Shown: positions 17,372-26,310, numbered from the stretch's first letter. The stretch is 64,000 nucleotides of DNA from an uncultured Fibrobacterota bacterium (GCA_903876665.1 CAIRAY010000183.1:1-64000); one strand, 5' to 3'. Notes: generated from the letters alone by a model not told the origin. Made by a program: numbers and translations.

Positions 17372-18711
17372 TTGCTGGTCTTGGAACTGTTGCCCAAATC
17401 GTCTTGGGATTGCTTGGGCTAAGCGTCCTGGTTTTTGTTCATGAGCTGGGCCATTTCGCCATGGCCAAGTATTTTGGGGTTCGCGTCCGGGTTTTTTCCA
17501 TTGGGTTTGGTAAAAAATTATTTACAGTTCGTCGTGGTGGAACGGAATATTGTTTATCCGTGATTCCCTTTGGCGGATATGTGGCCATGGCCGGTGAGAA
17601 TCCTGACGAAAAGAATGACACTTCCAAGCCCGATGACTTTTCGGCCCAGCCCATTCGTGCCCGAGCCGCGATAGCCTTCGGGGGACCTGCGGTCAATGTG
17701 ATTTTTGCGGTTCTCATTTTGTTTGTACTGTATATGGTCGGTGTCCAGGAGCCCATTACGGATCGATTAATTGTGGGATTTGTGGAGGAAAATTCTCCAG
17801 GATCCTTGGTTGGAATCGTTCCGGGCGATACCATCATTTCCTTGGATGGTGCGCCCATCAAGGGCTGGGACAAATTCCGCGAAGAGGTGGGCACAAGGAT
17901 CGGTGCTCCGGTCAAGTTGAGCATCGCTTCCGCAGACGGAAAGCGCAATGAGCGGATCGTTATTCCCCAGGAACTCCGGGATTTGGGGATCGGCTGGGCG
18001 GGAATTCACCCCCGCCATCGCGTGATTGTGGCCATGGAGCCCGAGCCCTCCTCCGCAGCCGGTTCCGCAGGGATTCATCAGGGAGATACGATCCTTAGCG
18101 TCTCGGGGGTTTTTGTAACTACCCATAAGGATGTTGTGGATCCGATTAACCTATCCAAGGGAAAGCCAGTCGAGGTCAAGACCCTGCGTGGTGCGGACAC
18201 GCTTTCCTTTATGATTTCTCCTCGCTACAACGAATCGGAAAAACGCTACATGGTCGGCATTCAAATGGGGCTTTTTGCCATGAATGAAACCGTGCTCGTC
18301 CGTCGTGGCCCCATAGCCGCCGGCATCAAGTCCCTGCAGACCTCCTGGCAGCTGGCCACCAGTATTTTTCGCTATCTGGGGCGCATGGTGCAGGGGCAAG
18401 TGAAGCCCAAAGCCCTTTCCGGTCCTGTGGGGATTGTGCCGATCATTGGACTTTCTTGGCTCGAGAGTTTTCAGACCTTTTTGATGATGCTCGCTTTAAT
18501 CAGTGTGAATTTAGGTGTAATGAACCTGCTTCCTCTGGCCATTACCGACGGTGCAATCCTGATGTTTCTAGGCCTGGAAGCTTTGCGGGGCAGACCTCTT
18601 TCCCGGAAACTGCAAGCTCAAATCCAGCAGGTGGCCACCTTCGTATTCATCGGCCTTTTCGTTTACCTGACGTTCCAGGATTTGTCCCGCATCACCATGT
18701 TCCTGCGCTAA
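17368..18711 (+). CDS. rseP: RIP metalloprotease RseP (site-2 protease)
   Basis: Inner-membrane zinc protease that cuts TM segments such as those of anti-sigma factors. The 447-aa protein has the HExxH site in VFVHELGHFAMAKYFGVRV (near residue 25), PDZ-like regions around EENSPGSLVGIVPGDTI and GSAGIHQGDTIL, and the C-terminal active-site segment MNLLPLAITDGAILM with the conserved DG. The usual LDGG is varied to TDGA here. It ends the housekeeping cluster and overlaps the 3' end of the convergent TPR gene by 4 nt. Confidence 0.95.
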   Translation: MIAGLGTVAQIVLGLLGLSVLVFVHELGHFAMAKYFGVRVRVFSIGFGKKLFTVRRGGTEYCLSVIPFGGYVAMAGENPDEKNDTSKPDDFSAQPIRARAAIAFGGPAVNVIFAVLILFVLYMVGVQEPITDRLIVGFVEENSPGSLVGIVPGDTIISLDGAPIKGWDKFREEVGTRIGAPVKLSIASADGKRNERIVIPQELRDLGIGWAGIHPRHRVIVAMEPEPSSAAGSAGIHQGDTILSVSGVFVTTHKDVVDPINLSKGKPVEVKTLRGADTLSFMISPRYNESEKRYMVGIQMGLFAMNETVLVRRGPIAAGIKSLQTSWQLATSIFRYLGRMVQGQVKPKALSGPVGIVPIIGLSWLESFQTFLMMLALISVNLGVMNLLPLAITDGAILMFLGLEALRGRPLSRKLQAQIQQVATFVFIGLFVYLTFQDLSRITMFLR

Positions 18712-19730
18712 CGCGAAGATTTTTTCTGTAAGTCTTCCCAGGAATCGAAATCCGGGAAGGAGTCCCCCGGGAGAACTTTGACGCTGAGCGGTTGTTTGCC
18801 TTGGGTTTCCACGTCAAATTCCTTTTCGGGATGCATGGCGTGTACCGTGTCGTAGAGGCGCGCGGTTTTTTGGTGGAAGGCCAAGCGGGTCAAGCCGGAG
18901 TCCGAGACGGTGTAGCGGACTTGGCTGACGCTGATTTCCACCTTGGGCTTGCCCCGAAAGTAGGTTGCGATCCCTTCCAGTGTGCGGTGCAATTCTTCGC
19001 TCTGGCGGTATTTAACTTCACAGGCCACGGCAGCCTTTTCGTTTCCGAGGCGGCGGTATTTTGCAGCGAGGTTGGTCCAGGCGTTCATATTGTATGGATT
19101 GTACTGCAGGGCCTTTTGCGTAAGCTCCGCGGACTTGAGAATGTCGGGCGTGCGTTCCGCATCACGAAGAAATTTTTCGGAAGTGGACATTTGCTTCAGG
19201 GCTTGATCGAAGCGGGCCCGGGCCTGTTTCTGTTTGCGTTGCTTTGCCCTTTCCGCAGTGGTGGGTTCCTTAGCGTTCAGGGTTGGGGTGGCTGGGCTTG
19301 TGCTATTCCCGATCACAAGCAATGTGGCAAAAAGAGCCACCAAAACGGTCACTGAAATCCAAAGCATTTTTGAGCCTCGGATTCGTTTTGTCTGGACCAC
19401 CGTTGTGGGTGTTTCGCGTAGCTCGATGCGTTGCCTCTCCTGCTTGGGTTCGTCATCGAAGAAATTCAGTTTGGGAGGAGCTACATGCGGAGAGGATGCC
19501 TCCTGATGCGGAATGATATCGCCAACCATTCCCATTTTTCGCAGGCCCTGGAGCAGTTTTTGCGCGTCGGCTTCGGTTTGGACTTCAGGCAAGTCCAGAG
19601 GGGGTTTCTGCAGGCCGTGCAGGGCTACCTCCTGGGTTAGCCCCGGAAGTTTTGCCAAGAGTTCGGCCAAATGTTCGATCCGTTGTTTGGCGGCCGGAGC
19701 GAGTGCGGTAATTCTAACCTTATATCCCAT
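18708..19730 (-). CDS. TPR-containing membrane protein, unknown function
   Basis: A 340-aa protein with a charged cytoplasmic N-terminal part (about 1-120). It has one TM helix (MLWISVTVLVALFATLLVIG, about 121-140), a basic/Gln-rich coiled stretch and a TPR-like unit (LTQKALQYNPYNMNAWTNLA). The C-terminal domain is probably periplasmic. No named family was recognised. It is convergent with rseP (4-nt overlap) and divergent from purD. Confidence 0.7.
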   Translation of the reverse strand: MGYKVRITALAPAAKQRIEHLAELLAKLPGLTQEVALHGLQKPPLDLPEVQTEADAQKLLQGLRKMGMVGDIIPHQEASSPHVAPPKLNFFDDEPKQERQRIELRETPTTVVQTKRIRGSKMLWISVTVLVALFATLLVIGNSTSPATPTLNAKEPTTAERAKQRKQKQARARFDQALKQMSTSEKFLRDAERTPDILKSAELTQKALQYNPYNMNAWTNLAAKYRRLGNEKAAVACEVKYRQSEELHRTLEGIATYFRGKPKVEISVSQVRYTVSDSGLTRLAFHQKTARLYDTVHAMHPEKEFDVETQGKQPLSVKVLPGDSFPDFDSWEDLQKKSSR

Positions 19731-19781
19731 TTCATAATTCTAGATTTTATCGTCAAGGAATGGAATAGCAAAGGAACCTAC

Positions 19782-21065
19782 ATGAAGGTTATGATCATTG
19801 GAAGTGGCGGTCGGGAACATGCGATTGCCCTCGCGGTGCAAAAGTCTCCGCTTTGTTCGGGTATTGTCTGTGCCCCGGGGAACCCGGGAATGGCCAACCA
19901 GGGGCGTTGTGTCCCGGTAAATGTGAGCGATAACGCTGCGTTGCTGAAGTTGGCCAAGGATGAGGCTGTGGATTTTACCATCGTGGGTCCGGAGGTTCCT
20001 CTGGTGAATGGAGTGGTGGATTTGTTCCGCACCCACGGACTTCGCGTGTTTGGACCTACGGCCGGCGCGGCCGCGCTCGAAGGCAGCAAGGCTTTTTCGA
20101 AGGCCATTATGCAAAAGTACGGCGTCCCTACGGCGGCTTTTGAAACCTTTACCGAGCTCGCATCCGCCCAGTCATTTCTCAAGGCCCATCCAGCGCCCAT
20201 CGTGGTCAAGGCTTCCGGACTTGCCGCAGGCAAGGGGGCCGTGGTCTGCCTGACCGACGCAGAAGCGGAGTCGGCGATTGAAGAGATGCTGGGTCCCCAG
20301 GCGATTTTTGGCGAATCGGGGAAAACGGTGGTCATCGAGGAGTTCATGGATGGCGAGGAAGCCTCCCTCTTTGCTATTTGCGACGGAAAGGACTATGTGT
20401 TGCTGGCATCCGCCCAGGACCATAAACGGATTTTTGACAATGACCTGGGCCCCAATACCGGGGGCATGGGCGCCTACGCTCCCGCTCCCGTGGCTACGGA
20501 ATCCTTGGTGACGCAGGTCTGCCGCGAAGTGATCGAGCCCACTCTGGCGGGAATGATTTTGGAAGGGGTTCCCTATACGGGTGTTTTGTATGTTGGAATT
20601 ATGGCCACATCCAAGGGACCCCGCGTGGTTGAATACAACTGTCGCCTGGGAGATCCCGAGGCTCAAGTGGTTCTACCGCTTTTTGGTGGTGACTTTTTGG
20701 CCCTTTTGGAGCATGCCGAGCGTGGCGCGCTCTCCCAGTACACAGGCGTATCCCAGTCCCAAGGCAGCGCGGCAGTCATTGTGCTGGCCAGCGAAGGCTA
20801 CCCGGGCAATTACCCGACAGGCCTTCCCATTGAAGGCATCGCAGAGGCCGAGGCTACGGGAGCCAAGGTTTTGCACGCCGGAACCCGAATGGAAGCTGGG
20901 ATATTGGTGACTGCCGGAGGACGCGTTCTTGGCGTTGTCGGAGTAGGGTCAGATCTTCGCGAGGCCTTGGCGCAAGCCTACGCCGGCGCGACACAAGTGA
21001 AGTATAAAGGGGTTTTCTACCGTAATGACATTGGTCAAAAAGGATTAGCCAGATGTTCGAATTAA
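19782..21065 (+). CDS. purD: Phosphoribosylamine--glycine ligase
   Basis: ATP-grasp enzyme making GAR in purine synthesis, 427 aa. It shows MIIGSGGREHA at the start, GPEVPLVNGVVD, VVKASGLAAGKG, EEFMDGEEASLFA, DHKRIFDNDLGPNTGGMGAY and VEYNCRLGDPEAQV. The ATG at 19782 with AAAGGAAC upstream is chosen; the open frame extends to 19671 without family match. It overlaps purE by 13 nt. Confidence 0.97.
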   Translation: MKVMIIGSGGREHAIALAVQKSPLCSGIVCAPGNPGMANQGRCVPVNVSDNAALLKLAKDEAVDFTIVGPEVPLVNGVVDLFRTHGLRVFGPTAGAAALEGSKAFSKAIMQKYGVPTAAFETFTELASAQSFLKAHPAPIVVKASGLAAGKGAVVCLTDAEAESAIEEMLGPQAIFGESGKTVVIEEFMDGEEASLFAICDGKDYVLLASAQDHKRIFDNDLGPNTGGMGAYAPAPVATESLVTQVCREVIEPTLAGMILEGVPYTGVLYVGIMATSKGPRVVEYNCRLGDPEAQVVLPLFGGDFLALLEHAERGALSQYTGVSQSQGSAAVIVLASEGYPGNYPTGLPIEGIAEAEATGAKVLHAGTRMEAGILVTAGGRVLGVVGVGSDLREALAQAYAGATQVKYKGVFYRNDIGQKGLARCSN

Positions 21066-21529
21066 AAGCAGGCGCCAAGGTTGGAATCGTAACGGGCAGT
21101 GCGTCCGATAAATCCATTGTGGACAAGATCACTGTAGTGCTGGACGAATTCGGCGTGATTTGGGAATGGAATATTCTAAGCGCCCACCGGACTCCCAACA
21201 AAGCAGGCAAATACGCCAGGGAAGCCGAGTCCCGCGGCTTGCAGGTTTTGATTGGCATCGCGGGATTGGCGGCGGCCCTTCCGGGCGTTCTTGCTGGCCA
21301 TTCCATCCTTCCGGTAATTGGCGTTCCAGGTGACGGCGGCCCGCTCTCGGGTGTGGATGCGCTTCATTCCATCGTGCAGATGCCACCGGGCATTCCTGTT
21401 GCGACAGTAGGAATCGGAAACGGAAAGAATGCGGGGTACTTGGCCATCCACATTATGGCGTTGCAGGATGCCAGCTTGCGCGCAAAGCTTGTCGCCTACC
21501 GAAAGAGTCTCGGAGACATTGAGGGATAA
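21053..21529 (+). CDS. purE: N5-carboxyaminoimidazole ribonucleotide mutase (PurE)
   Basis: Purine pathway mutase, 158 aa, class I type. The GIVTGSASDKSIVDKI start is a variant of the usual GSxSDxP. NILSAHRTPNK and GIAGLAAALPGVLAGHS follow, then PVIGVPGDGGPLSGVDALHS. It is translated from within the end of purD, suggesting coupling. No purK is present in the window. Confidence 0.95.
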   Translation: MFELKAGAKVGIVTGSASDKSIVDKITVVLDEFGVIWEWNILSAHRTPNKAGKYAREAESRGLQVLIGIAGLAAALPGVLAGHSILPVIGVPGDGGPLSGVDALHSIVQMPPGIPVATVGIGNGKNAGYLAIHIMALQDASLRAKLVAYRKSLGDIEG

Positions 21530-21532
21530 TTG

Positions 21533-22327
21533 GTGAAAGTGCTCCTGAAATCGGTTTGCAATTGGAAGGCAACTTTGGCACTTCTTTTCGCCTGGGGTGA
21601 AGTGTGGTGCGGAGTGGCTCCCAGCTGGGCCAACGGGGAGCGCCTGGATTATGATATCCGCTATGGGTTCGTGACCGCCGGAGAGGCCTCTCTGATTACT
21701 CGCGCCGGCCCCGATTCCCTATCGATGCAATTTTTGACCCTGGCCCAGAACAACGGTTTTTTTGAAAGCGTTTATCCCGTCAAGGATACCATTCGCACCG
21801 TGGTCCGCCGTGGGACCTACCTTCCATTATCGTTCAAAAAGATCACCAATGAGGGTGGCTTCCATTCGAGGTCCCTGATTCTTTTTGATAGACTCGCAGG
21901 TCGCGCCTTGGTGTCGGACTCGGTCCTGACGGAAAAAGGTCGCATCAAATACAAATTTGACACCACGGTTTCCCTGGGGGCCGATTTTCATTGCATCATT
22001 TCTGCGTTCTATAAAGTTCGCTCCATGCCCCTGCTTCCTGGAACGGACCTGCATTTGTCCGCAATCAGCGGAAAGAAAAAGTACAAAATGCGGGTAATTG
22101 TCCATGGCCGGGAGACGGTGACGGTCTCGGCGGGAACCTTCAAATGCCTGGTGGTGGAGCCGGTGATCGAAGGAGATGGACTGTTTCAGGCCAAGGGCAG
22201 CCTGAGGATTTGGCTAACCGACGATTATTTGAGGCTTCCGGTGCTCATGAAATCGAAAATTTCTGTGGGATCTATCCGAGCTGAATTGCGGAGCTGGTCC
22301 CAGGCCGCTTTGGTTTTGCCACCCTGA
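21533..22327 (+). CDS. DUF3108 family exported protein
   Basis: A 264-aa protein with an N-terminal hydrophobic signal ending near PSWA. The mature part begins GERLDYDIRYGFVTAGEASL, the opening pattern of DUF3108 proteins. These are probably periplasmic or outer-membrane lipid-binding barrels of unknown role. GTG at 21533 with GAGGG 7 nt upstream is preferred to TTG at 21530. It follows purE by 3 nt, so it may be cotranscribed. Confidence 0.85.
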   Translation: MKVLLKSVCNWKATLALLFAWGEVWCGVAPSWANGERLDYDIRYGFVTAGEASLITRAGPDSLSMQFLTLAQNNGFFESVYPVKDTIRTVVRRGTYLPLSFKKITNEGGFHSRSLILFDRLAGRALVSDSVLTEKGRIKYKFDTTVSLGADFHCIISAFYKVRSMPLLPGTDLHLSAISGKKKYKMRVIVHGRETVTVSAGTFKCLVVEPVIEGDGLFQAKGSLRIWLTDDYLRLPVLMKSKISVGSIRAELRSWSQAALVLPP

Positions 22328-22430
22328 TCCATTGGGTAAATTTTGGTTTTACAATCCCTTTACATGAGGGGTGATTCGTTTTTGATAAAAGAATTTATAT
22401 TGGTTTTAACTTTTTGCCCATTGGATTAAC

Positions 22431-23219
22431 ATGCTCAAGAAGATCCTACTTCTCGCCCTGTTTCTGGCTCCAGTCGCCTGGTCCCAGAATGATGCATCCA
22501 CTGCAGACCGCCTCGCCCGTAAAAAGGGAGACGAAGATCAACGGCAGGATGAATACGCCAACTCCCTTCGTCGTCGTGACTGGCTGAAGGACCGCTTGAT
22601 CGTTGGTCCCGGACTGGGTTCCAAGTATTCCGTCATGGGCAAGTCTACGTTTGGCTTTGGTGCCGCAGTGGAATACATCACTCAGTGGCATGTGGCTCCG
22701 TTCCTGAGCTATGGGCTTATTTTCAAGTCCACAGATCCAGCCTTTGAAGACTACTCCTTGCAGGGTGGCAGCGGTGGCCGCGTCGGCTTGACCTATTATC
22801 TCTTCCCCAAGAGTCCGTTGCATTTGGGTATCTCCGTTTCCTATGGCACGGTATACTTTGATCATGGGCAACAAGGAGATACGGTTTCTTCTGCGCCGCT
22901 CAAAGTGGTGGAGCCCATTATTCTTTGTAAGGGCTGGGAAGGCGACTTGGTCATCAGCTACCTCACCAACGAGTGGTATTTCTTGAATTTTGTCGTTGGA
23001 GCCTACTACGCAGGTCCCAAGCTCCCCGGAACCAAAAAATTGGATTATGACCCCGTTAGTTTTCTGGAAGAAAAGAAGAAGATTTATCTCCCTACCGGAG
23101 GCAAGGCTATTCCAGATTACGGCTTAGTCTTTGGTGCGGGAATCGGATTTGCCTTGGCAGATCTGTTCCCCGATGCAACCGAAATTCGTCGTCGCAAGCG
23201 CGAAGATACCCGGAATTAA
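22431..23219 (+). CDS. Predicted outer-membrane protein, unknown function
   Basis: A 262-aa protein with signal peptide KKILLLALFLAPVAWS, a charged Arg/Asp-rich segment (about 23-50) and then beta-strand-like stretches such as FGFGAAVEYI and GGRVGLTYYLFP. It ends with an Arg-rich tail, not an aromatic residue. No named family was recognised. It is monocistronic: an AT-rich 100-bp gap precedes it and a strong terminator follows. Confidence 0.7.
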   Translation: MLKKILLLALFLAPVAWSQNDASTADRLARKKGDEDQRQDEYANSLRRRDWLKDRLIVGPGLGSKYSVMGKSTFGFGAAVEYITQWHVAPFLSYGLIFKSTDPAFEDYSLQGGSGGRVGLTYYLFPKSPLHLGISVSYGTVYFDHGQQGDTVSSAPLKVVEPIILCKGWEGDLVISYLTNEWYFLNFVVGAYYAGPKLPGTKKLDYDPVSFLEEKKKIYLPTGGKAIPDYGLVFGAGIGFALADLFPDATEIRRRKREDTRN

Positions 23220-23242
23220 CCGAGAATCATTTTTGAATATTT

Positions 23243-23270
23243 GAAAGGCCACCCATCGGGTGGCCTTTCT
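23243..23270 (+). terminator. Strong hairpin terminator
   Basis: GAAAGGCCACCC pairs perfectly with GGGTGGCCTTTC (12 bp) around an ATC loop, followed by TT. The A-rich 5' arm also allows a short T-run on the opposite strand. It closes the outer-membrane protein gene ahead of nspC. Confidence 0.85.
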
Positions 23271-23318
23271 TGCGTATAAGGCGAGCTTGTATGGGATGCA
23301 GGTTCCTATATTTGGGCA

Positions 23319-24488
23319 ATGCCATATCCGAAAATATCCATTGATTTTTCCCAAGTCCCCTCTCCCTGCTATGTCCTGGAGGAGACTCGACTGCGTGCCA
23401 ATCTGGAGCTGTTGTCCCGCGTGCAGCGGGAGGCGGGGGTGAAAATCATTTGTGCACTCAAAGGGTTCTCCATGTGGAGTACCTTCCCTCTGGTGCGCGA
23501 GTACCTGCCCGGATGCACCGCCAGCTCCTTGAACGAGGCACGCCTTGCCCGGGAAGAGTTTGGAGGCGAGGTGCATGTTTACGCCCCGGTCTACGCAAGC
23601 TCAGAAATTCGTGAAGTTTTGGATATCGCTGATCATATTAGCTTCAATTCATTTTCCCAGTGGACTCGTTTCCGCAAGGATGTGGAAGAGCGTCGGCTGC
23701 GTATTTCGGCGCGCCCCATTTCCGTGGGCATCCGCGTCAATCCAGAATACTCGGAAGTGGAAACGGATTTGTACAATCCCTGCTCGCCCTTCTCCCGCCT
23801 AGGCGTGGTGCGTTCGGAGTTTCGTCCCGAGTTGCTCGAGGGCGTCGAGGGCCTCCATTTTCACGCATTGTGCGAACAGGATGTGGATGCGTTGGAGGGG
23901 GTGCTGGCAAGCTTCGAGCAAAAGTTCGGGGAATTCATCCCAAAAATGAAGTGGGTCAATTTTGGCGGGGGGCACCATATTACCCGCGAGGATTACCATG
24001 TGGAGGGCCTGATCGAGGTGCTGCAAGGCTTCAAGGCCAGGTATCCGGGTGTGGACGTAATTCTTGAGCCAGGCGAGGCGGTGGGCTGGCGCACGGGCGA
24101 GCTGGTGAGCACCGTGGAAGACCTAGTAACCAACGGAATGCCTCTGGCCATCCTGGATGTATCTGTGAGTGCCCACATGCCCGATTGCCTAGAGATGCCC
24201 TACCGCCCGGGAATCATTGCTGCGGGAGACCCTGGAGAGAAGGCGCACACCTACCGTCTCGGCGGGGGAACGTGCCTGGCCGGGGATGTCATTGGGGATT
24301 TCAGTTTTGACCGGCCCCTTCAGGTGGGGGACCGAGTGGTGTTCCTGGACATGATCCACTACACCATGGTCAAGACCACATTCTTCAACGGGGTCAAGCA
24401 TCCAGACATTGGGATCTGGACTGCCGAGGGCAAATTTCGTTTGGTGCGGAAATTTACCTACGAGCAGTTCCGGGACAAGCTGAGCTGA
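23319..24488 (+). CDS. nspC: Carboxynorspermidine/carboxyspermidine decarboxylase
   Basis: PLP enzyme of the alternative (carboxyspermidine) polyamine route. The 389-aa alanine-racemase-fold protein has the PLP lysine in ICALKGFSMWS (about 44-54). It also has FHALCEQD (about 185-192), the glycine-rich NFGGGHHIT and the C-terminal GGTCLAGDVIG cysteine motif. A TATATT box lies 6 nt before the ATG and no Shine-Dalgarno is visible, so the mRNA may be leaderless. Its usual partner dehydrogenase is not adjacent. Confidence 0.93.
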   Translation: MPYPKISIDFSQVPSPCYVLEETRLRANLELLSRVQREAGVKIICALKGFSMWSTFPLVREYLPGCTASSLNEARLAREEFGGEVHVYAPVYASSEIREVLDIADHISFNSFSQWTRFRKDVEERRLRISARPISVGIRVNPEYSEVETDLYNPCSPFSRLGVVRSEFRPELLEGVEGLHFHALCEQDVDALEGVLASFEQKFGEFIPKMKWVNFGGGHHITREDYHVEGLIEVLQGFKARYPGVDVILEPGEAVGWRTGELVSTVEDLVTNGMPLAILDVSVSAHMPDCLEMPYRPGIIAAGDPGEKAHTYRLGGGTCLAGDVIGDFSFDRPLQVGDRVVFLDMIHYTMVKTTFFNGVKHPDIGIWTAEGKFRLVRKFTYEQFRDKLS

Positions 24489-24490
24489 AG

Positions 24491-24507
24491 GGGCGGAGTG
24501 GCCGCCC
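24491..24507. terminator. Short GC hairpin between convergent genes
   Basis: GGGCGG (24491-24496) pairs with CCGCCC (24502-24507) in the 27-bp gap between nspC and the convergent lipoprotein gene. No T-run follows, so its terminator role is weakly supported. Confidence 0.3.
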
Positions 24508-24515
24508 GGCGAACA

Positions 24516-25175
24516 TTATTTGTACAATATGTCTTCTATTTGTTCCAGAGCCTCGGCGTAATAGGATAATTCGTCGAGGACTTCCAGTTCATTCTTTTTG
24601 TTGAAGCCTACTATGTATTTGTCGTTGACGACAAACAGGGGTTCTACAAGCTCGAATGGAGAGAACTTGTAGAGTAATTTCATTTCGTCGGTATTCATTG
24701 TCCGAATGGAATTGCCGGTGCTTGCCATCAAGGCCTTGCTTACATTCCAGGCCCTCAAAGTGGACTTAGGCTCCTTGGGAATGCCGTAATAAAACTTGAA
24801 GGTTTTTTTGCGGACCTTGAATTTCATTTTGTCAATTTTCACGCGGAATTTTTGAGCGAGGGCTGTATCCTTTTCGATGGCCTTCCACATTCCCGGCATT
24901 AGGAAGAGATACTGGGCGAAGGGCATGGAGTCGGTAGACCCTTCCAAATTCCGTTTTAGCAGATCATAGGCAGCGGTCACCTGTTGGTCTGGCGCGAGGA
25001 TGTATCGGACGGAATCGGGGAGGGTGTTGAATTTGATCTCATCGGCGCGGTCATTCTTGGAATGCCCAACAAGTTCGCCACCCTTTTTTTCGCAGGAATC
25101 CTTAAGCAAGCGTGGGGAGGATGCCGAACAACCCCAGAGACCCAAAAGGACGAGCATGGCAAGGATTAACTTCAT
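24516..25175 (-). CDS. Putative lipoprotein, unknown function
   Basis: A 219-aa protein. MKLILAMLVLLGLWGCS has a lipobox-like LWGC. The body is charged and helical, with a Lys-rich centre. No family was recognised. The ATG at 25175 has AAAGGGAAAA upstream; a frame extension to 25205 lacks a ribosome site and would spoil the signal peptide. It is divergent from the FISUMP gene. Confidence 0.7.
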   Translation of the reverse strand: MKLILAMLVLLGLWGCSASSPRLLKDSCEKKGGELVGHSKNDRADEIKFNTLPDSVRYILAPDQQVTAAYDLLKRNLEGSTDSMPFAQYLFLMPGMWKAIEKDTALAQKFRVKIDKMKFKVRKKTFKFYYGIPKEPKSTLRAWNVSKALMASTGNSIRTMNTDEMKLLYKFSPFELVEPLFVVNDKYIVGFNKKNELEVLDELSYYAEALEQIEDILYK

Positions 25176-25187
25176 GATTTTTCCCTT

Positions 25188-25199
25188 TCTGTATACAGA
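25188..25199. promoter_or_regulatory. Perfect palindrome in the divergent lipoprotein/FISUMP region
   Basis: TCTGTATACAGA is a 12-bp perfect palindrome, 13 nt upstream of the lipoprotein start. It contains a TATACA that could serve as a -10 box on the minus strand. It is a candidate operator for the minus-strand gene; no regulator is known. Confidence 0.35.
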
Positions 25200-25268
25200 C
25201 AACAATGGCGGGAAAATAATTAATGACGATTGTTATGGAAAGGGTGGTGCCAAAGTGTGTTTGCTTTT

Positions 25269-25284
25269 TGTGTGCTATGTCACA
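25269..25284. promoter_or_regulatory. CRP/FNR-type palindrome, one mismatch
   Basis: TGTGTGCTATGTCACA matches TGTGA-N6-TCACA at 9 of 10 fixed positions. It sits directly upstream of the FISUMP promoter (-35 at 25293), centred about 51 nt before the inferred transcription start. Confidence 0.4.
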
Positions 25285-25292
25285 TTTACTTG

Positions 25293-25321
25293 TAGACAGT
25301 TTGTGTGTGAATTTTTATACT
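25293..25321 (+). promoter_or_regulatory. Sigma-70-type promoter of the FISUMP gene
   Basis: TAGACA (25293-25298), a 17-bp spacer and TATACT (25316-25321) each match the consensus at 5 of 6 positions. Unlike several other promoters here it leaves a normal leader of about 25 nt before the Shine-Dalgarno GGAG and the ATG at 25353. Confidence 0.65.
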
Positions 25322-25352
25322 TGCGCGCAAATTCACCTGAACGGAGATGTCA

Positions 25353-26222
25353 ATGAAACTGTTGCTCGCTCTTCTCACCGTGGCCACCTGGGCCACTGCG
25401 GCATGCCCCACTTATGTCGGTCGCCCTGAGACCTACCCTGTAGGTTCTGTGGTTGCCTACAATGGTAGCAACTACGAAGTCATTCGTGATCTCGGCAACG
25501 GTTGGATCACTCCTTCTGATCCATGGTTCTGGTCCCTCACCAGTAAAACCTGTGCAGTCTCCAGTTCCTCTTCTATCGGTTCTTCCTCAAGCTCGGCGGA
25601 AATAAGTCTTATTTTGGCTAACCAAGCCACCATCATCGCTTTGTTGCAAGAGCTGAAGGAAGAGCATGCTGTGATTCGCCAAGATATTGCGAAGCTGAGT
25701 AGCACTGATGAGTTTACCGATTCCCGTGATGGCCAGGTGTATCCTTTGGTAAAGATCGCCACCCAAACTTGGATGGCCAAGAATCTGAATTTTGCCGCAA
25801 CAGCGAGTAAGTGCTACCAAAATAGCGATGCAAACTGTGCGGCCTATGGTCGCCTTTATGACTGGGCCACCGCTAAAACGTCTTGCCCTACGGGTTGGCA
25901 TTTGCCCAGCGATGTGGAATGGACATTTTTGGAAGCTGCAGTTGGAGGGAATGCTACGGCAGGAAACGTGCTTAAAGCGACCGGATTGTGGAATCCATAT
26001 ACAGGAATCGTGAATAGCGACAACTTTGGCTTTTCTGCCTTGCCCGGTGGGGCCAATTTCGGAGGAAGCTTCAGCAACATGGGCTACAACGGATTTTGGT
26101 GGACGTCTACCTCCAATGGTAGTGGGGCATACGGTCGAGATATGTACTATGGCATTCCTTATGTGTACCATGGTAGCTACAGTCAGACGATCGGATTCTC
26201 TGTTCGGTGCATAAAGGACTAA
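25353..26222 (+). CDS. Secreted FISUMP-domain protein
   Basis: A 289-aa protein. Signal peptide MKLLLALLTVATWATA is followed by a small Cys/Trp-rich module (YPVGSVVAYNGSNYEV, WITPSDPWFW) resembling CBM5/12-type carbohydrate-binding modules. A Ser-rich linker follows (about 70-85), then a short helical segment. From about residue 130 there is a Fibrobacter major-paralogous domain: DGQVYPLVKIATQTWMAKNL, YGRLYDWATA, CPTGWHLPSDVEW, GFSALPGG, WWTSTS and a final SVRCIKD. ATG 25353 is chosen because GGAG is correctly spaced; ATG 25347 is too close. Function unknown; a surface or adhesin-like role is only a guess. Confidence 0.88.
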   Translation: MKLLLALLTVATWATAACPTYVGRPETYPVGSVVAYNGSNYEVIRDLGNGWITPSDPWFWSLTSKTCAVSSSSSIGSSSSSAEISLILANQATIIALLQELKEEHAVIRQDIAKLSSTDEFTDSRDGQVYPLVKIATQTWMAKNLNFAATASKCYQNSDANCAAYGRLYDWATAKTSCPTGWHLPSDVEWTFLEAAVGGNATAGNVLKATGLWNPYTGIVNSDNFGFSALPGGANFGGSFSNMGYNGFWWTSTSNGSGAYGRDMYYGIPYVYHGSYSQTIGFSVRCIKD

Positions 26223-26265
26223 AAAAGTCCCATTTCCGGAGCGTAGTACCGGCGTGAATTTTCGA

Positions 26266-26293
26266 GCCCCGCCTCCTCTGTGATGCGGGGTTT
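26266..26293 (+). terminator. Terminator after the FISUMP gene
   Basis: AGCCCCGC pairs with GCGGGGTT (one G-U pair) around a 12-nt loop, followed by T. It sits in the 88-bp gap between two convergent genes. The T-run is short, so strength is uncertain. Confidence 0.5.
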
Positions 26294-26310
26294 AATAGCA
26301 TTCGCCGGGC

